A DNA stretch of 64,000 nucleotides from Hyperoodon ampullatus (GCA_949752795.1 OX457071.1:26396800-26460799); one strand, 5' to 3'. Positions 23,812-36,092 are shown, numbered from the stretch's first letter. Notes: a model not told the origin generated them from the sequence alone. Numbers and translations are program-made.

Positions 23812-24507
23812 GACTAAGTTGGTAATGCACGCAATGTGATAATCAATCCCCTTTATCAATAATCTGAATCCTTAGCTTTAATCACACTAGTAACCCATTC
23901 TGGTGAATGTACAATGACATAAGCAAATGATATGTATTTACACTTGCTTGTAGTTGAAGAAGATACTGTACTATAACAGCCAGCCACTAAATCTGGTACT
24001 GCAGTATCATCTGCCAGTGAATATGATTCTGTTCTATATTCAATTTAACACAAAAATATTTATTTTGATATCAGGCAGATGTTTTGGTCTACTACACCAA
24101 AAATTTAGGCTGAATCTTAAAAAAATAAGTGCTACGGAGAGTAGTCATACAAGCAAAGGTATTAATTAGGTGGTAATATATCCATTATAGTATCTTTTGA
24201 ATTCCTAATATTGTGTTTATATAAATGACAAGTTCAGTAGAATCACCAAATCTATCTTATTTTTAATCCTCATTACTTTATCCCCACATCCCAAGATTGG
24301 AAGCAGGTTTTTCAATGACATTGCCTATCAGATTCTAATAATCTCTCCTATCTTAATGCTAAAATATATCTAGAGTATTTTATATCTATTAAAAAATAAA
24401 GTACTTTTAAGAACATAAAAGTTCACACCACAACTAAGACCTAAAAGTGACAGTTTATACTAGTAATTGGGGATATTTTTCTCCTAAAAGGTCAAAGGAG
24501 TTGGATT
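23812..24507. other. Unassigned intergenic sequence
   Basis: AT-rich, no recognised element before the full-length L1. Confidence 0.45.
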
Positions 24508-25548
24508 AAGAATAATAAATAGGAGAGGAGGAAGATGGCGGAAGAGTAAGACGCGGAGATCACCTTCCTCTCCACAGACACATCAGAAATACATCTACAC
24601 GTGGAACAAAACTCCTACAGAACACCTACTGAACGCTGGCAGAAGACCTCAGACCTCCCAAAAAGCAACAAACTCCCCACGTGCCTGGGTAGGGCGAAAG
24701 AAAAAAGAAAAAACAGCGACAAAGAATAGGGACGGGACCTGCACCAGTGGGAGGGAGCTGTGAAGGAGGAAAGGTTTCCACACACTAGGAAGCCCCTTTG
24801 AGGGCGGAGATGGGTGGTGGAGGGGGGAAGCTTCGGAGCCACGGAGGAGAGCACAGCAACAGGGGTGCGGAGGGCAAAGCGGAGAGATTCCTGCACAGAG
24901 GATCGGTGCAGACGAGCACTCACCTGCCTGAGAGGCTTGTCTGCTCACCCGCCGGGGCGGGCGGGGCCGGGAGCTGAGGCTCGGGCTTCGGTCGGAGCGC
25001 AGGGAGAGGACTGGGGTTGGCGGCGTGAACACAGCCTGAAGGGGTTAGTGCGCCACGGCTAGCCGGGAGGGAGTCCGGGAAAAAGGTTTGGAGCTGAAGA
25101 AGAGACAAGAGACTTTTTCTTCCCTCTTTATTTCCTGGTGCATGAGGAGAGGGGATTAAGAGCGCTGCTTAAAGGAGCTCCAGAGACGGGCGCGAGCCGC
25201 GGATAACAGCGCGGACCCGAGAGACGGGCATGAGACGCTAAGGCTGCTGCTGCCGCCACCAAGAAGCCTGTGTGCGAGCACAGGTCACTATCCACACACC
25301 CCTTCCGGGGAGCCTGTGCAGCCCGCCACTGCCAGGGTCCCGGGATCCAGGGACCACTTCCCTGGGAGAACGCACGGCACGCCTCACGCTGGTGCAACGT
25401 CACGCCGGCCTCTGCCGCCGCAGGCTCGCCCCGCACTCCTTACCCCTCTCTCCCCCAGGCCTGAGTGAGCCAGAGCCCCCGAAGCAGCTGCTCCTTTAAC
25501 CCTGTCCTGTCTGAGCGAAGAACAGATGCCCTCAGGCGACCTACACGC

Positions 25549-25566
25549 GGGGGGGGGGGGGGGGGG
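25549..25566 (+). repeat. 18-base G homopolymer in L1 5' UTR
   Basis: An uninterrupted run of 18 G residues lies in the CpG-rich L1 promoter region. Such a run is unstable, can form G-quadruplex structures on the + strand, and is prone to assembly length error. Confidence 0.9.
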
Positions 25567-26506
25567 TGTTGCAAATCCAAAGCTGAGACCCAGGAGCTGT
25601 GAGAACAAAGAAGAGAAAGGGAAACCTCTCCCAGCAGCCTCAGGAGCAGCGGATTAAAGCTCCACAATCAGCTTGATGTACTCTGCATCTGTGGAATACC
25701 TGAATAGACAACGAATCATCCCAAATTGAGGAGGTGGACTTTGAGAGCAAGATTTATTATTTTTTCACCTTTTCCTCTTTTTGTGAGTGTGTATGTGTAT
25801 GCTTCTGTGTGAGATTTTGTCTGTATAGCTTTGCTTTCACCACTTGTCCTAGGGTTCTATCCGTCCGTATTTTTTTTTCTTAAAAAATTTTTTTCTTAAT
25901 AATTATATTTTTATTTTAATAACTTTATTTTATTTTACCTAACTTTATTTTATTTTCTTTTATCCTCTTTCTTTCTTTCTTTCTAATTTATCTCCATTTT
26001 ATTCTGAGCCGTGTGGAGGAAAGGCTCTTGGTGCTGCAGCCAGCAGTCAGTGCTGTGCCTCTGAGGTGGGAGAGCCAACTTCAGGACACGGGTCCACAAG
26101 AGACCTCCCAGCCCCATGTAATGTCAAGCGGCGAAAATCTTCCAGAGATCTCCATCTCAACACCAGCACCCAGCTTCACTCAACGACCAGCAAGCTACAA
26201 TGCTGGACACCCTATGCCAAACAACTAGCAAGACAGGAACACAACCCCACCCATTAGCAGAGAGGCTGCCTAAAATCATAATAAGTCCACAGACACCCCA
26301 GAACACACCACCAGACATGGACCTGCCCACCAGAAAGACAAGATGCAGCCTCATCCACCAGAACACAGGCACTAGTCCCCTCCACCAGGAAGCCTACAAA
26401 ATCCACTGAAACAACTTTAGCCACTGGGGACAGACACCAAAAACAACGGGAACTACAAACCTGCAGCCTGCAAAAAGGAGACCCCAAACACAGTAAGATA
26501 AGCAAA

Positions 26507-27400
26507 ATGAGAAGACAGAAAAACACACAGCAGATGAAGGAGCAAGATAGAAACGCACCAGACCTAACAAATGAAGAGGGAATAGGCAGTCTACCTGAAA
26601 AAGAATTCAGAATAATGATAGTAAAGATGATCCAAAATCTTGGAAATAGAATAGAGAAAAGGCAAGAAACAGTTAACAAGGACCTAGAAGAACTAAAGAT
26701 GAAACAAATAATGATGAATAACACAATAAATGAAATTTAAAATACTCTAGATGGGATCAATAGCAGAATAACTGAGGCAGAAGAACGGATAAGTGACCTA
26801 GAAGATAAAATAGTGGAAATAGCTACTGCAGAGCAGAATAAAGAAAAAAGAATGAAAAGAAGTGAGGACAGTCTCAGAGACCTCTGGGACAACATTAAAG
26901 GCACCAACATTCAAATTACAGGGTTTCCAGAAGAAGAAGAGAAAAAGAAAGGGACTGAGAAAATATTTGAAGAGATTATAGTTGAAAACTTCCCTAATAT
27001 GGGAAAGGAAATAGTTAATCAAGTCCAGGAAGCACAGAGAGTGCCATACAGGACAAATTGAAGGAGAGACACGTCAAGACACATATTAATCAAACTGTCA
27101 AAAATTAAATACAAAGAAAACATATTAAAAGCAGCAAGGGAAAAACAACAAATAACACAGAAGGGAATCCCCATAAGGTTAACAGCTGATCTTTCAGCAC
27201 AAGCTCTGCAAGCCAGAAGGGACTGGCAGGACATATTTAAAGTGATGAAGGAGAAAAACCTACAACCAAGAGTACTCTACCCAGCAAGGATCTCATTCAG
27301 ATTTGATGGAGAAATTAAAACGTTTACAGACAAGCAAAAGCTGAGAGAGTTCAGCACCACCAAACCAGCTTTACAACAAATGCTAAAGGATCTTCTCTAG
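26507..27400 (+). pseudogene. L1 ORF1 (RNA-binding chaperone), two premature stops
   Basis: ORF1p of L1 is a trimeric coiled-coil RNA-binding protein that coats L1 RNA. The frame spans 298 codons including the terminal TAG, close to the family size. The N-terminal part begins MRRQKNTQQMKEQ and runs into a charged, heptad-like coiled coil. The central RRM-like and C-terminal domains follow, with recognisable ORF1 phrases such as ITGFPEEEE, LTADLSAQALQARR and LYPARISFRF. In-frame stops interrupt it at 26738-26740 (TAA, within the coiled coil) and 27059-27061 (TGA, at the start of the C-terminal domain). No frameshift is needed to read through, so the damage is two point substitutions. Confidence 0.9.
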
Positions 27401-27458
27401 GCAAGAAACACAAGAGAAAGAAAAGACCTATAATAACAAACCCAAAACAATTTTAAAA

Positions 27459-30400
27459 ATGGGAAAAGGAACATACATATCGATAATTACCTTAAATGTG
27501 AATGGATTAAATGCTCCCACGAAAAGACACAGACTGGCTGAATGGATACAAAAACAAGACCCATATATATGCTGTCTACAAGAGACCCACTTCAGACCTA
27601 GAGACACATACAGACTGAAAGTGAGGGGATGGAAAAATATATTCCATGCAAATGGAAACCAAAAGAAAGCTGGAGTAGCAATTCTCATATCAGACAAAAT
27701 AGACTTTAAAATAAAGACTACTAGAAGAGACAAAGAAGGACACTACATAATGATCAAGGGGTCGATCCAAGAAGAAGATATAACAATTGTAAATATTTAT
27801 GCACCCAACATAGGAGCACCTCAATACATAAGGCAAATACTAACAGCCATAAAAGGAGAAATCGACAGTAACACAATCATAGTAGGGGACTATAACACCC
27901 CACTTTCACCAATGGACAGATCATCCAAAATGAAAATAAATAAGGAAACACAAGCTTTAAATGATACATTAAACAAGATGGACTTAATTGATATTTATAG
28001 GACATTCCATCCAAAAACAACAGAATACACATTTTTCTCAAGTGCTCATGGAACATTCTCCAGGATAGATCATATCTTGGGTCACAAATCAAGCCTTGGT
28101 AAATTTAAGAAAACTGAAATTGTATCAAGTATCTTTTCCGACCACAATGCTATGAGACTAGATATCAATTACAGGAAAAGAGCTGTAAAAAATACAAACA
28201 CATGGAGGCTAAACAATACACTATTTAATAACGAAGTGATCACTGAAGAAATCAAAGAGGAAATTAAAAAATACCTAGAAAGAAATGACAATGGAGACAC
28301 GACAACCCAAAACCTATGGGATGCAGCAAAAGCAGTTCTAAGAGGGAATTTTGTAGCAATACAATCCTACCTTAAGAAACAGGAAACATCTTGAATAAAC
28401 AACCTAAGTTGCACCTAAAGCAATTAGAGAAAGAAGAACAAAAAAACTTCAAAGTTAGCAGAAGGAAAGAAATCATAAAGATCATATCAAAAATAAATGA
28501 AAAAGAAATGAAGGAAACGTAGCAAAGATCAATAAAACTAAAAGCTGTTTCTTTGAGAAGATAAACAAAATTGATAAACCATTAGCCAGACTCATCCAGA
28601 AAAAAAGGGAGAAGACTGAAATCAATAGAATTAGAAATGAAAAAGGAGAGGTAACAACTGACACTGCAGAAATACAAAGGATCATGAGAGATTACTACAA
28701 GCAACTCTATGCCAATAAAATGGACAACCTGGAAGAAATGGACAAATTCTTAGAAATGAACAACCTGCCAAGACTGAATCAGGAAGAAATAGAAAATATG
28801 AACAGACCAATCACAAGCACTGAAATTGAAACTGTGATTAAAAACCTTCCAACAAACAAAAGCCCAGGACCAGATGGCTTCACAGGCTAATTCTATCAAA
28901 CATTTAGAGAAGAGCTAACACCCAGCCTTCTCAAACTCTTCCAAAGTATAGCAGAGGGAGGAACACTCCCAAACTCATTGTACGAGGCCACCATCACCCT
29001 GATACCAAAACCAGACAAGGATGTCACAAAGAAAGAAAACTACAGGCCAATATCACTGATGAACATAGATGCAAAAATCCTCAACAAAATACTAGCTAAC
29101 AGAATCCAACAACACATTAAAAAGATCATACACCATGATCAAGTGGGGCTTATTCCAGAAATGCAAGGATTCTTCAATATACGCAAATTAATCAATGTGA
29201 TACACCATATTAACAAATTGAAGGAGAAGAACCATATGGTCATCTCAGTAGATGCAGAGAAAGCTTTTGACAAAATTCAACACCCATTTATGATTAAAAC
29301 CCTCCAGAAAGTAGGCATAGAGGGAACTATCCTCAACATAATAAAGGCCATATATGACAAACCCACAGCCAACATCATCCTCAATGGTGAAAAACTGAAA
29401 CCATTTCCACTAACATCAGGAACAAGACAAGGTTGCCCACTCTCACCACTCTTATTTAACATAGTTTTGGAAGTTTTAGCCACAGCAATCAGAGAAGAAA
29501 AGGAAATAAAAGGAATCCAAATTGGAAAAGAAGAAGTAAAGCTGTCACTGTTTGCAGATGACATGATACTATATACATAGAGAATCCTAAAGATGCTACC
29601 AGAAAACTACTAGAGCTAATCAATGAATTTGGTAAAGTAGCAGGATAAAAAATGAATGCACAGAAATCTCTGGCATTCCTATACACTAAAGATGAAAAAT
29701 CAGAAAGTGAAATTAAGAAAACACTCCCATTTACCACTGCAACAAAAAGAATAAAATATCTAGGAATAAACCTACCTAATGAGACAAAAGACCTGTATGC
29801 AGAAAATTATGACACAGTGATGAAAGAAATTAAAGATGATACAAAGGGATGGAGAGATATACCATGTTCTTGGACTGGAAGAATCAACATTGTGAAAATG
29901 ACTCTACTACCCAAAGCAATCTACAGATTCAATGCAATCCCTATCAAACTACCACTGGCATTTTTCACAGAACTAGAACAAAAAATTTCACAATTTGTAT
30001 GGAAACACAAAAGACCGCGAATAGACAAAGCAATCTTGAGAACAAAAAAACAGAGCTGGAGGAATCAGGCTCCCTGACTTCAGACTATACTACAAAGCTA
30101 CAGTAATCAAGGCATTACGTTGCTGGCACAAGAACAGAAATATAGGTCAATGGAAAAGGATAGAAAGCCCAGAGATAAAGCCATGCACATATGGTCACCT
30201 TGTCTTTGATAAAGGAGGCAGGAATGTACAGTAGAGAAAGGACAGCCTCTTCAATAAGTTGTGCTGGGAAAACTGGACAGGTACATGTAAAAGTATGAGA
30301 TTAGATCACTCCCTAACACCATACATAAAAATAAGCTCAAAATGGATTAAAGACCTAAATGTAAGGCCAGAAACTATCAAACTCTTAGAGGAAAACATAG

Positions 30401-31277
30401 GCAGACACTCTATGACATAAATCACATCAAGATCCTTTTTGACCCACCTCCTAGAGAAATGGAAATAAAAACAAAGATAAACAAATGGGACCTAATGAAA
30501 CTTCAAAGCTTTTGCACAGCAAAGGAAACCATAAACAAGACCAAAAGACAACCCTCAGAATGGGAGAAAATATTTGCAAATGAAGCAACTGACAAAGGAT
30601 TAATTTCCAAATTTTATAAGCAGCTCATGCAGCTCAATAACAAAAAAACAAACAATCCAATTCAAAAGTGGGCAGAAGACCTAAATAGACATCTCTCCAA
30701 AGAAGACATACAGACTGCCAACAAACACATGAAAGAATGCTCAACATCATTAATCATTAGAGAAATGCAAATCAAAACTACAATGAGATATCATCTCACA
30801 CCAGTCAGAATGGCCATCATCAAGAAATCTAGAAACAATAAATGCTGGAGAGGGTGTGGAGAAAAGGGAACACTCTTGCACTGTTGGTGGGAATGTGAAT
30901 TGGTACAGCCACTATGGAGAACATTATGGAGGTTTCTTAAAAAACTACAAATAGAACTACCATATGACCCAGCAATCCCACTACTGGGCATATACCCTGA
31001 GTAAACCATAATTCAAAAAGAGACATGTACCAAAATGTTCATTGCAACTCTGTTTACGATAGCCAGGAGATGGAAACAACCTAAGTGTCCATCATCGGAT
31101 GAATGGATAAAGAATATCTGGCACATATATACAATGGAATATTACTCAGCCATAAAAAGAAAGGAAAATTAGCTATTTGTAATGACGTGGATGGACCTAG
31201 ATTCTGTCATACAGAGTGAAGTAAGTCAGAAAGAGAAAGACAAATACCGTATGCTAACACATATATATTGAATTTAA
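27459..31277 (+). pseudogene. L1 ORF2 (endonuclease-reverse transcriptase), frameshifted
   Basis: ORF2p nicks target DNA and primes reverse transcription from the nick. The intact endonuclease part (27459-28394, 311 codons) shows the APE-like residues: NVNGLN near residue 13, QETH near 41, GDYN near 144 (usually GDFN) and SDHN near 229. After the TGA at 28392 the frame shifts. The reverse transcriptase continues at 28684-29580 with [25 protein letters not shown] and the catalytic FADDM at 29551-29565, interrupted by a TAA at 28888. Further shifts occur near 29.57, 30.07 and before 30.46 kb, and more stops at 29646 and 31002. The C-terminal cysteine motif [14 protein letters not shown] is present near 30.85 kb. 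Total length of about 1,270 codons matches the family. There are at least four frameshifts, so it is non-functional. Confidence 0.92.
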
Positions 31278-31699
31278 GAAAAAAAAATGTCATGAAGAGC
31301 CTAGGGGTAAGACAGGAATAAAGACACAGACCTACTAGAGAATGGACTTGAGGATATGGGGAGGGGGAAGGGTAAGCTGTGACAAAGTGAGAGAGTGGCA
31401 TGGACATATATACACTACCAAACGTAAAATATATAGCTAGTGGGAAGCAGCCGCATAGCGCAAAGAGATCAGCTCGGTGCTTTGTGACCACCTGGAGGGG
31501 TGGGATAGGGAGGGTGTGAGGGAGGGAGACGCAAGAGGGAAGAGATATGGGAACTTATGTTTATGTATAACTGATTCACTTTGTTATAAAGCAGAAACTA
31601 ACACACCATTGTAAAGCAATTATACTCCAATAAAGATGTAAAAAAAAAAAAAGTTAAACAAGAAAAAAAAAGAATAATAAATAGAGGACTACCATGCTT

Positions 31700-32135
31700 C
31701 ACCTCAATAATGATAGCTTACTATGTGCCATATGCTTGTTTTAAACACTATATATCTACCTGTTTAGATAGATAGAGGCAGAAAGATAGAGAGATACATG
31801 TGTGTGTGTGTTTATGTGTGTATTTACACTCATTTAACCCTCAAAGGAATGCTACAAGATATTTTAATCCCCATTTTATACCTGAAAAAAATTGAGATAT
31901 AGAGAACTTAAGGAACTTACACAAGACCAAAGAGTTAAAAGTGTTGGAGCCAGATTGGGATTGACATATATACACTAATATGTATAAAATAGATAACTAA
32001 TAAGAACCTGCTGTATAAAAAAATAAATAAAATAAAATTCAAAAAAAAAATGTTGGAGCCAGAATTCAAATACATATTTTCAGGATTTAGATCTCTGCTT
32101 GTACCCACTCTGTTATAGTGCCTTTCAAGAAAAAG
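31700..32135 (-). mobile_element. MIR relic, antisense, split by L1 fragment
   Basis: Reversed MIR landmarks: CTATGTGCCATATGC, CTCATTTAACCCTCAAAGGA, CCCCATTTTATACCTGAAAA, ACACAAGACCAAAGAG and GGAGCCAGAATTCAAA. Contains a TG-rich patch and the 31955-32050 insertion. Confidence 0.7.
31955..32050 (+). mobile_element. 96-bp L1 3'-UTR fragment with own A-rich tail
   Basis: GGGATTGACATATATACACT through AGAACCTGCTGTAT is an internal L1 3'-UTR stretch that passes directly into AAAAAAATAAATAAAATAAA. TGTTGGAGCCAGA flanks it perfectly at 31942-31954 and 32051-32063. Confidence 0.82.
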
Positions 32136-32139
32136 AGCA

Positions 32140-32935
32140 AACCTCTTCATCTGGAAGGTTGGAAGCTACGCTGACCATTCCTCCACCCTCAACCCCTTGC
32201 TCAGCAAAGCAATTTCCATAATTCTGAGGACTTGTCCCTCTAGGTACAAGTGATGCTTTTTGAGATAATCAAATTGCTTACCTGCTTCCCCACCTCCAGT
32301 TTTTCTAATTCCTTTGCAAAACTTCGATTCTAGGTGAATTAGAATCAAAGAGAATTTAGTTGGCCACAGGAGTTCTAAAACAATTAATATCAGCAGTTCC
32401 CAGGTAGAGTGGGAGTGAGGAGACGGGTGGCACTTGGGTGCTGAAAAGAAGAAAGACTGGAATGGTTGCTCTGAGGGATTCCTAATCCAAGGAATGAGGA
32501 TTAAAACAGGATACTTGATGTTACCAAATGATGGAAATTGTAGAAACCTCTGATTATTGAGGGGCTTGGTTTTCTCTGGAGTCTCTGGTGACTGTAGAAC
32601 TTTCAGCAGCTAAAGTCTAGATTGATTTTTGTGGTCTGGATATACTGCTGAGTAAAAAAATATCAGAGAGAGACACCAAGGTAATGGCTGCTGTCAGAAA
32701 GAATTCTAAGACACGCTTAGAAAATTAAGCTTAACAGTTTGAGGTCCAATCCTGGCGTCTAGGTACTGAAAGTTATCAGAGTCAAAGATTAGTGCTATTC
32801 TGACTGAAATCAGGAATCAGTCATTGCTGTTAAGAACTCACTGTAACCGAGAAATAGAAAAGAGCATTCTCATGTTAAAAGTTTATTTTAGGAGCTAGCG
32901 AAAAAGGTGATTCTAAATGGCAAAACACAAGACCC
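32140..32935. other. Unassigned intergenic sequence
   Basis: No gene or recognised repeat. Confidence 0.45.
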
Positions 32936-32939
32936 TTGA

Positions 32940-33420
32940 TAATTAAAGACAGAAATAGGAGAAGCTCACTATCATTGCTATTTTTAACAGTGTTCTGGAA
33001 ATCTTGGCCAATGCAAAAAGACAAGATATATATACATATTGCAAAGGAAAAGAGTAAGAAAGAGAAAAGTGTCCTTGTTTGAAGATGACAAGATGATCAG
33101 AAGGAAGCTTTATAAATCAATAGAAAGACTACTGAATCTATTAAGAGATTTCAGTAAATTAATATATTTAAAAAAATAAAATTTTATGTATTATTTATAA
33201 GCCTTAATATATAAAAATCTTTTACAAATGAATAACATACACAAGCATGTTAATATCATGGGCAAAGTAAATAAACATAAACAATACAATTGAGTATATA
33301 AGAATCTCCTAAGTAAAAACTGAAATGTAAGTTTAAAAATATGAGATAGCAATGCCAATTTGATAAAAGTATTTTTAATATTTTTTAATAAATATAAAAC
33401 ACATAGATAATATTTTAAAA
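32940..33420 (+). mobile_element. Old L1 ORF2 fragment, sense
   Basis: Decayed reverse-transcriptase region: CAGTGTTCTGGAAATCTTGG and TTGAAGATGACAAGATGATC (relic of the FADD stretch), followed by A-rich ORF2-like sequence. Confidence 0.55.
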
Positions 33421-33603
33421 GGTAATTTGTCAAAACTCATAGACTATACAACACCAAGAGTGAACCCTAGTGTAAACTATGGACTTTGGGTGATAGTGAT
33501 ATGTCAATATATTGTCATAAATTTTAACCTATGTACCAATGTGGCACAGGATGTCTATAGGGGAGGATGTGTGCGGATAAGGGGTATATGGGAACTCTGT
33601 GCT
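33421..33603 (+). mobile_element. L1 3'-UTR fragment, sense
   Basis: CAACACCAAGAGTGAACCCT and ATGGACTTTGGGTGATAGTG are characteristic of older mammalian L1 3' UTRs. Confidence 0.65.
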
Positions 33604-33935
33604 TTGGTCACTTTCTTTAATTGAAATATAGTAGATGTTCAATATTATGTTAGCTTTAGGTATACTAATTGTGATTTGACATTTGCATACATTATGAAAT
33701 GAGCACCATGATAAGTCTAGTAGTCATCTGTACTAATACAAAGTTATTGCCATATTATTGACCATATTTTTTATGCTGTATATTATATTCCTGTGGCTTA
33801 TTTATTTTATAACTGGAGTTTTGTACCTCTTGTTCCCTTTACCTGTTTCTGCCCTGCCCCTCTTCTGGCAACCATCCATTTGTTCTGTATATCTAGGAGT
33901 TTGTTTTCATTTTGTTTTGTTTGTTTATTCCTTAT
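33604..33935 (-). mobile_element. L1 3' end, antisense
   Basis: Reversed L1 tail: TTAATTGAAATATAGTAGATG, then CTTCTGGCAACCATCCATTT and ATCTAGGAGTTTG. Confidence 0.65.
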
Positions 33936-34140
33936 ATCAATTCATGCAGAAAAAGTATTTGACAAAATTCAACATCTCTTCACAATAAAAACTCTCAGCA
34001 AACTATGAACAGAAAAAAACTTCCTTAACTTGATAGAAGACATTTACAAAAACCTATAGCCAACATCGTACTTTGTGGTGAAAGATTGAATGAATACTTT
34101 CCCCTAAATTCAGGAAGAACACAACTTCAGACTTCCACCA
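33936..34140 (+). mobile_element. L1 ORF2 fragment, sense
   Basis: AGAAAAAGTATTTGACAAAATT encodes the RT-region phrase AEKVFDKIQH, continuing to the CCTATAGCCAACATC stretch. Confidence 0.75.
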
Positions 34141-34154
34141 TATTTGTCAACGAT

Positions 34155-34330
34155 GGGTACGTAATACCTTGCTACTCAAAGTGTGGTCCAAGGACCAATA
34201 GCAAGGGTAATACCTGGGAGCATGTTAGAAGAGCAGAATTTCAGGCCAGGTCTAGACCTACTGAGCCAGAATCTGCAGCTTAAGGAGGTCCCCAGGTAGC
34301 CCATATGCACATTACAGTTGGAGAAGCCCT
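34155..34330 (+). mobile_element. MER5-like hAT relic
   Basis: CTACTCAAAGTGTGGTCCAA, CCTACTGAGCCAGAATCTGC and the trailing GGAGAAGCCC match a MER5A-type element. Confidence 0.75.
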
Positions 34331-34515
34331 TGTGTAGGGTACCAGAACAAAGCCTGGGGTTTCAATCTCATCTCCACTACTGTGCAGCTTTGGGCAAGTC
34401 ACCTAACCTTTCTGGGTCTCTGATTTCTCAATTATAAAATATAGAAAATGATATCTCCCTTGCCGGGTTGTTATAAAGATAAAGATAAGTGACCTGGTAA
34501 AATCATGCTCCAAAT
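34331..34515 (+). mobile_element. MIR SINE relic
   Basis: TTTGGGCAAGTCACCTAACC and TGCCGGGTTGTTATAAAGAT are clear MIR landmarks. Confidence 0.78.
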
Positions 34516-35800
34516 TATGCAAGAAGCCTGGGACATATCTGCCATTTCTTTTGTAATAACCATAGCTTGCTAGTGGGTAACAAGATAAGTGCAAAGGTGT
34601 AAATAGACAGAGAGAAAACTAACGTTTCCGAAACTGATAGGGAAAAAGTGAAAACAAGCACTCAGGTCTCCTGAGTGCCAGACTATCACACAATATGTTT
34701 GACTTTACTGGGACCTTATCACAAAGCTCATACTCCCCCTCCCCACAAGCTGTGTCCTGAATTGCTGAGTTATAAACTCCTGGGCATTATATCACAGTCA
34801 CAGGTAGCATTGCTCTATGTGTATATAGACATAGTATTGCTGTCATTTCTAAAGGCCAAATCGAGACCTAGGTAGGACATCTCCCCCGTCAATCTATCTT
34901 GTCTTTCCCAACTTTAAAAAAGAAAGTTCCTTATTTCAACCTTGATAGCTGCTAGTTTTCAAATTGGTCCCATACACAGAAACCAAGGAGAGACTGAAGA
35001 AAGAGGCAGCCCACTCCAGGTTGGTAGGTGGCTGTTTAAATAGGCAAGGGAACTTACTTACAAGGCTTGTCTTGGGGAGCTGCAAGATGACTAGCTCTCC
35101 ACATCCACCCACCAGCATCTTAAAAGTTTATATAGAGGCCTTAACAGGGTTCAGTCATATACATAGTCCAGGTGGGCTCGACAATACCTTACTCTCTCAA
35201 GGCTATGTTCCCACTGTGGGAATGGTGGGCAGAGTATACATTCCAAGGACAGGGGAGGGGGTGAGGAGTACCTTGGGTTCAGCTCGCCAGCAACCATGTC
35301 CTTTCAGTGGCCTCCTCCAACAATAGCTTTAAAAGAAAAACGTAAAAATATTTTATCAGAGTGAAAAATGCAAAGTGGCAAGTGGAAAAGACCCATCCTA
35401 GAACTCACTTCAGCTCTAAACAGAAATGAGAGGAACAGAAAAATGAATTCCATTGTTTGTATTGGTCAACAGTGAAGAATTAATGAGCCTAAGGGTTGGA
35501 ACAGGACGTCTTACTCAACTCCAATATTTTAGGAAACTTACAGCCATCATGTGCTCCTTCCATCTGATTTATTACCTTCCTGCTGCTGCTATTTTAGCCA
35601 GTGTCCCCTTTTTGTCCTTAATGAGGATGTAACACATTTGGTCACCAGTCATCTTTGCAAAAAGTTCCTGTGCCCTTATTCAATCATCCCTCACCTTTGT
35701 CCTCTTCAGCTTTGCTAAATTTTATCTTATGAACAAACCATTTTTCCTGTTGTCTTTCATTCAAACAAGATACCAAATCCATCCCCTTCTCTTTGTATTT
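34516..35800. other. Mostly unassigned; possible antisense LTR at 34.92-35.33 kb
   Basis: The block 34920-35330 has wording reminiscent of a reversed LTR (GCATCTTAAAAGTTTATATAG), but no edges or duplication could be set. The rest is unrecognised. Confidence 0.3.
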
Positions 35801-35803
35801 GCC

Positions 35804-36079
35804 TTAAATCTGTTTCATCCTTTGAGCTTCTGAAATTGGTGTTTCTAGAAAGAGCTGTATAGCTCTCATCTGCCTCTCTAACCTCATGCCCTCTTCACCA
35901 CACTGGGGGATGACCTCCTGCAGGGTCTGACACCAGATCCTGAGCAGTGCCAGTAGCCACCAGGGCCCCTCATCACTACTCAGTACTGTCGTGTTGTCCC
36001 ACACCAATCCCAAACCCTGCCCATCAGACACTGCCCACAGTAACAGGAGAAAAACAAAGATACTACACTGAGTTTTCAT
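35804..36079 (-). other. Unrecognised 91-codon ORF with signal-peptide-like start
   Basis: The frame begins MKTQCSIFVFLLLLWAVSDG, which has a basic n-region, a hydrophobic core and a plausible cleavage zone. It continues with a single NTT glycosylation-type site, a second hydrophobic patch (WWLLALL), and a charged C-terminus ending RMKQI. I do not recognise the family. The start lies 14 bases from the edge of a pogo-type MITE. No splice sites or promoter are evident. It could be a fragment of a decayed gene or provirus, or chance; coding status is unproven. Confidence 0.25.
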
Positions 36080-36092
36080 AAAACTGCATTTA

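Larger units (their letters stand above)
24523..31669 (+). mobile_element. Full-length L1 retrotransposon, coding-dead
   Basis: This 7.1-kb element is flanked by a perfect 15-bp duplication, AAGAATAATAAATAG, at 24508-24522 and 31670-31684. It has a roughly 2-kb GC-rich 5' UTR starting GAGGAGGAAGATGGCGG, containing an 18-G run at 25549-25566. It then has ORF1, a short spacer, ORF2, and a 3' UTR ending AATAAAGATGT plus an A-rich tail. The intact duplication and full length indicate insertion in the cetartiodactyl or cetacean lineage rather than an ancient mammalian copy. Both reading frames are broken, so it cannot retrotranspose by itself. Confidence 0.95.

Noticed and set aside
24615..25667. 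Several GC-rich reading frames up to 127 codons on both strands
   Set aside because: They lie in the L1 5' UTR, whose low stop density comes from its GC content; no domain is recognisable.
26254..26724. 156-codon minus-strand frame with hydrophobic character
   Set aside because: It is the complement of the L1 5' UTR end and ORF1; A-rich sense strand gives F/L/S-rich antisense translations.
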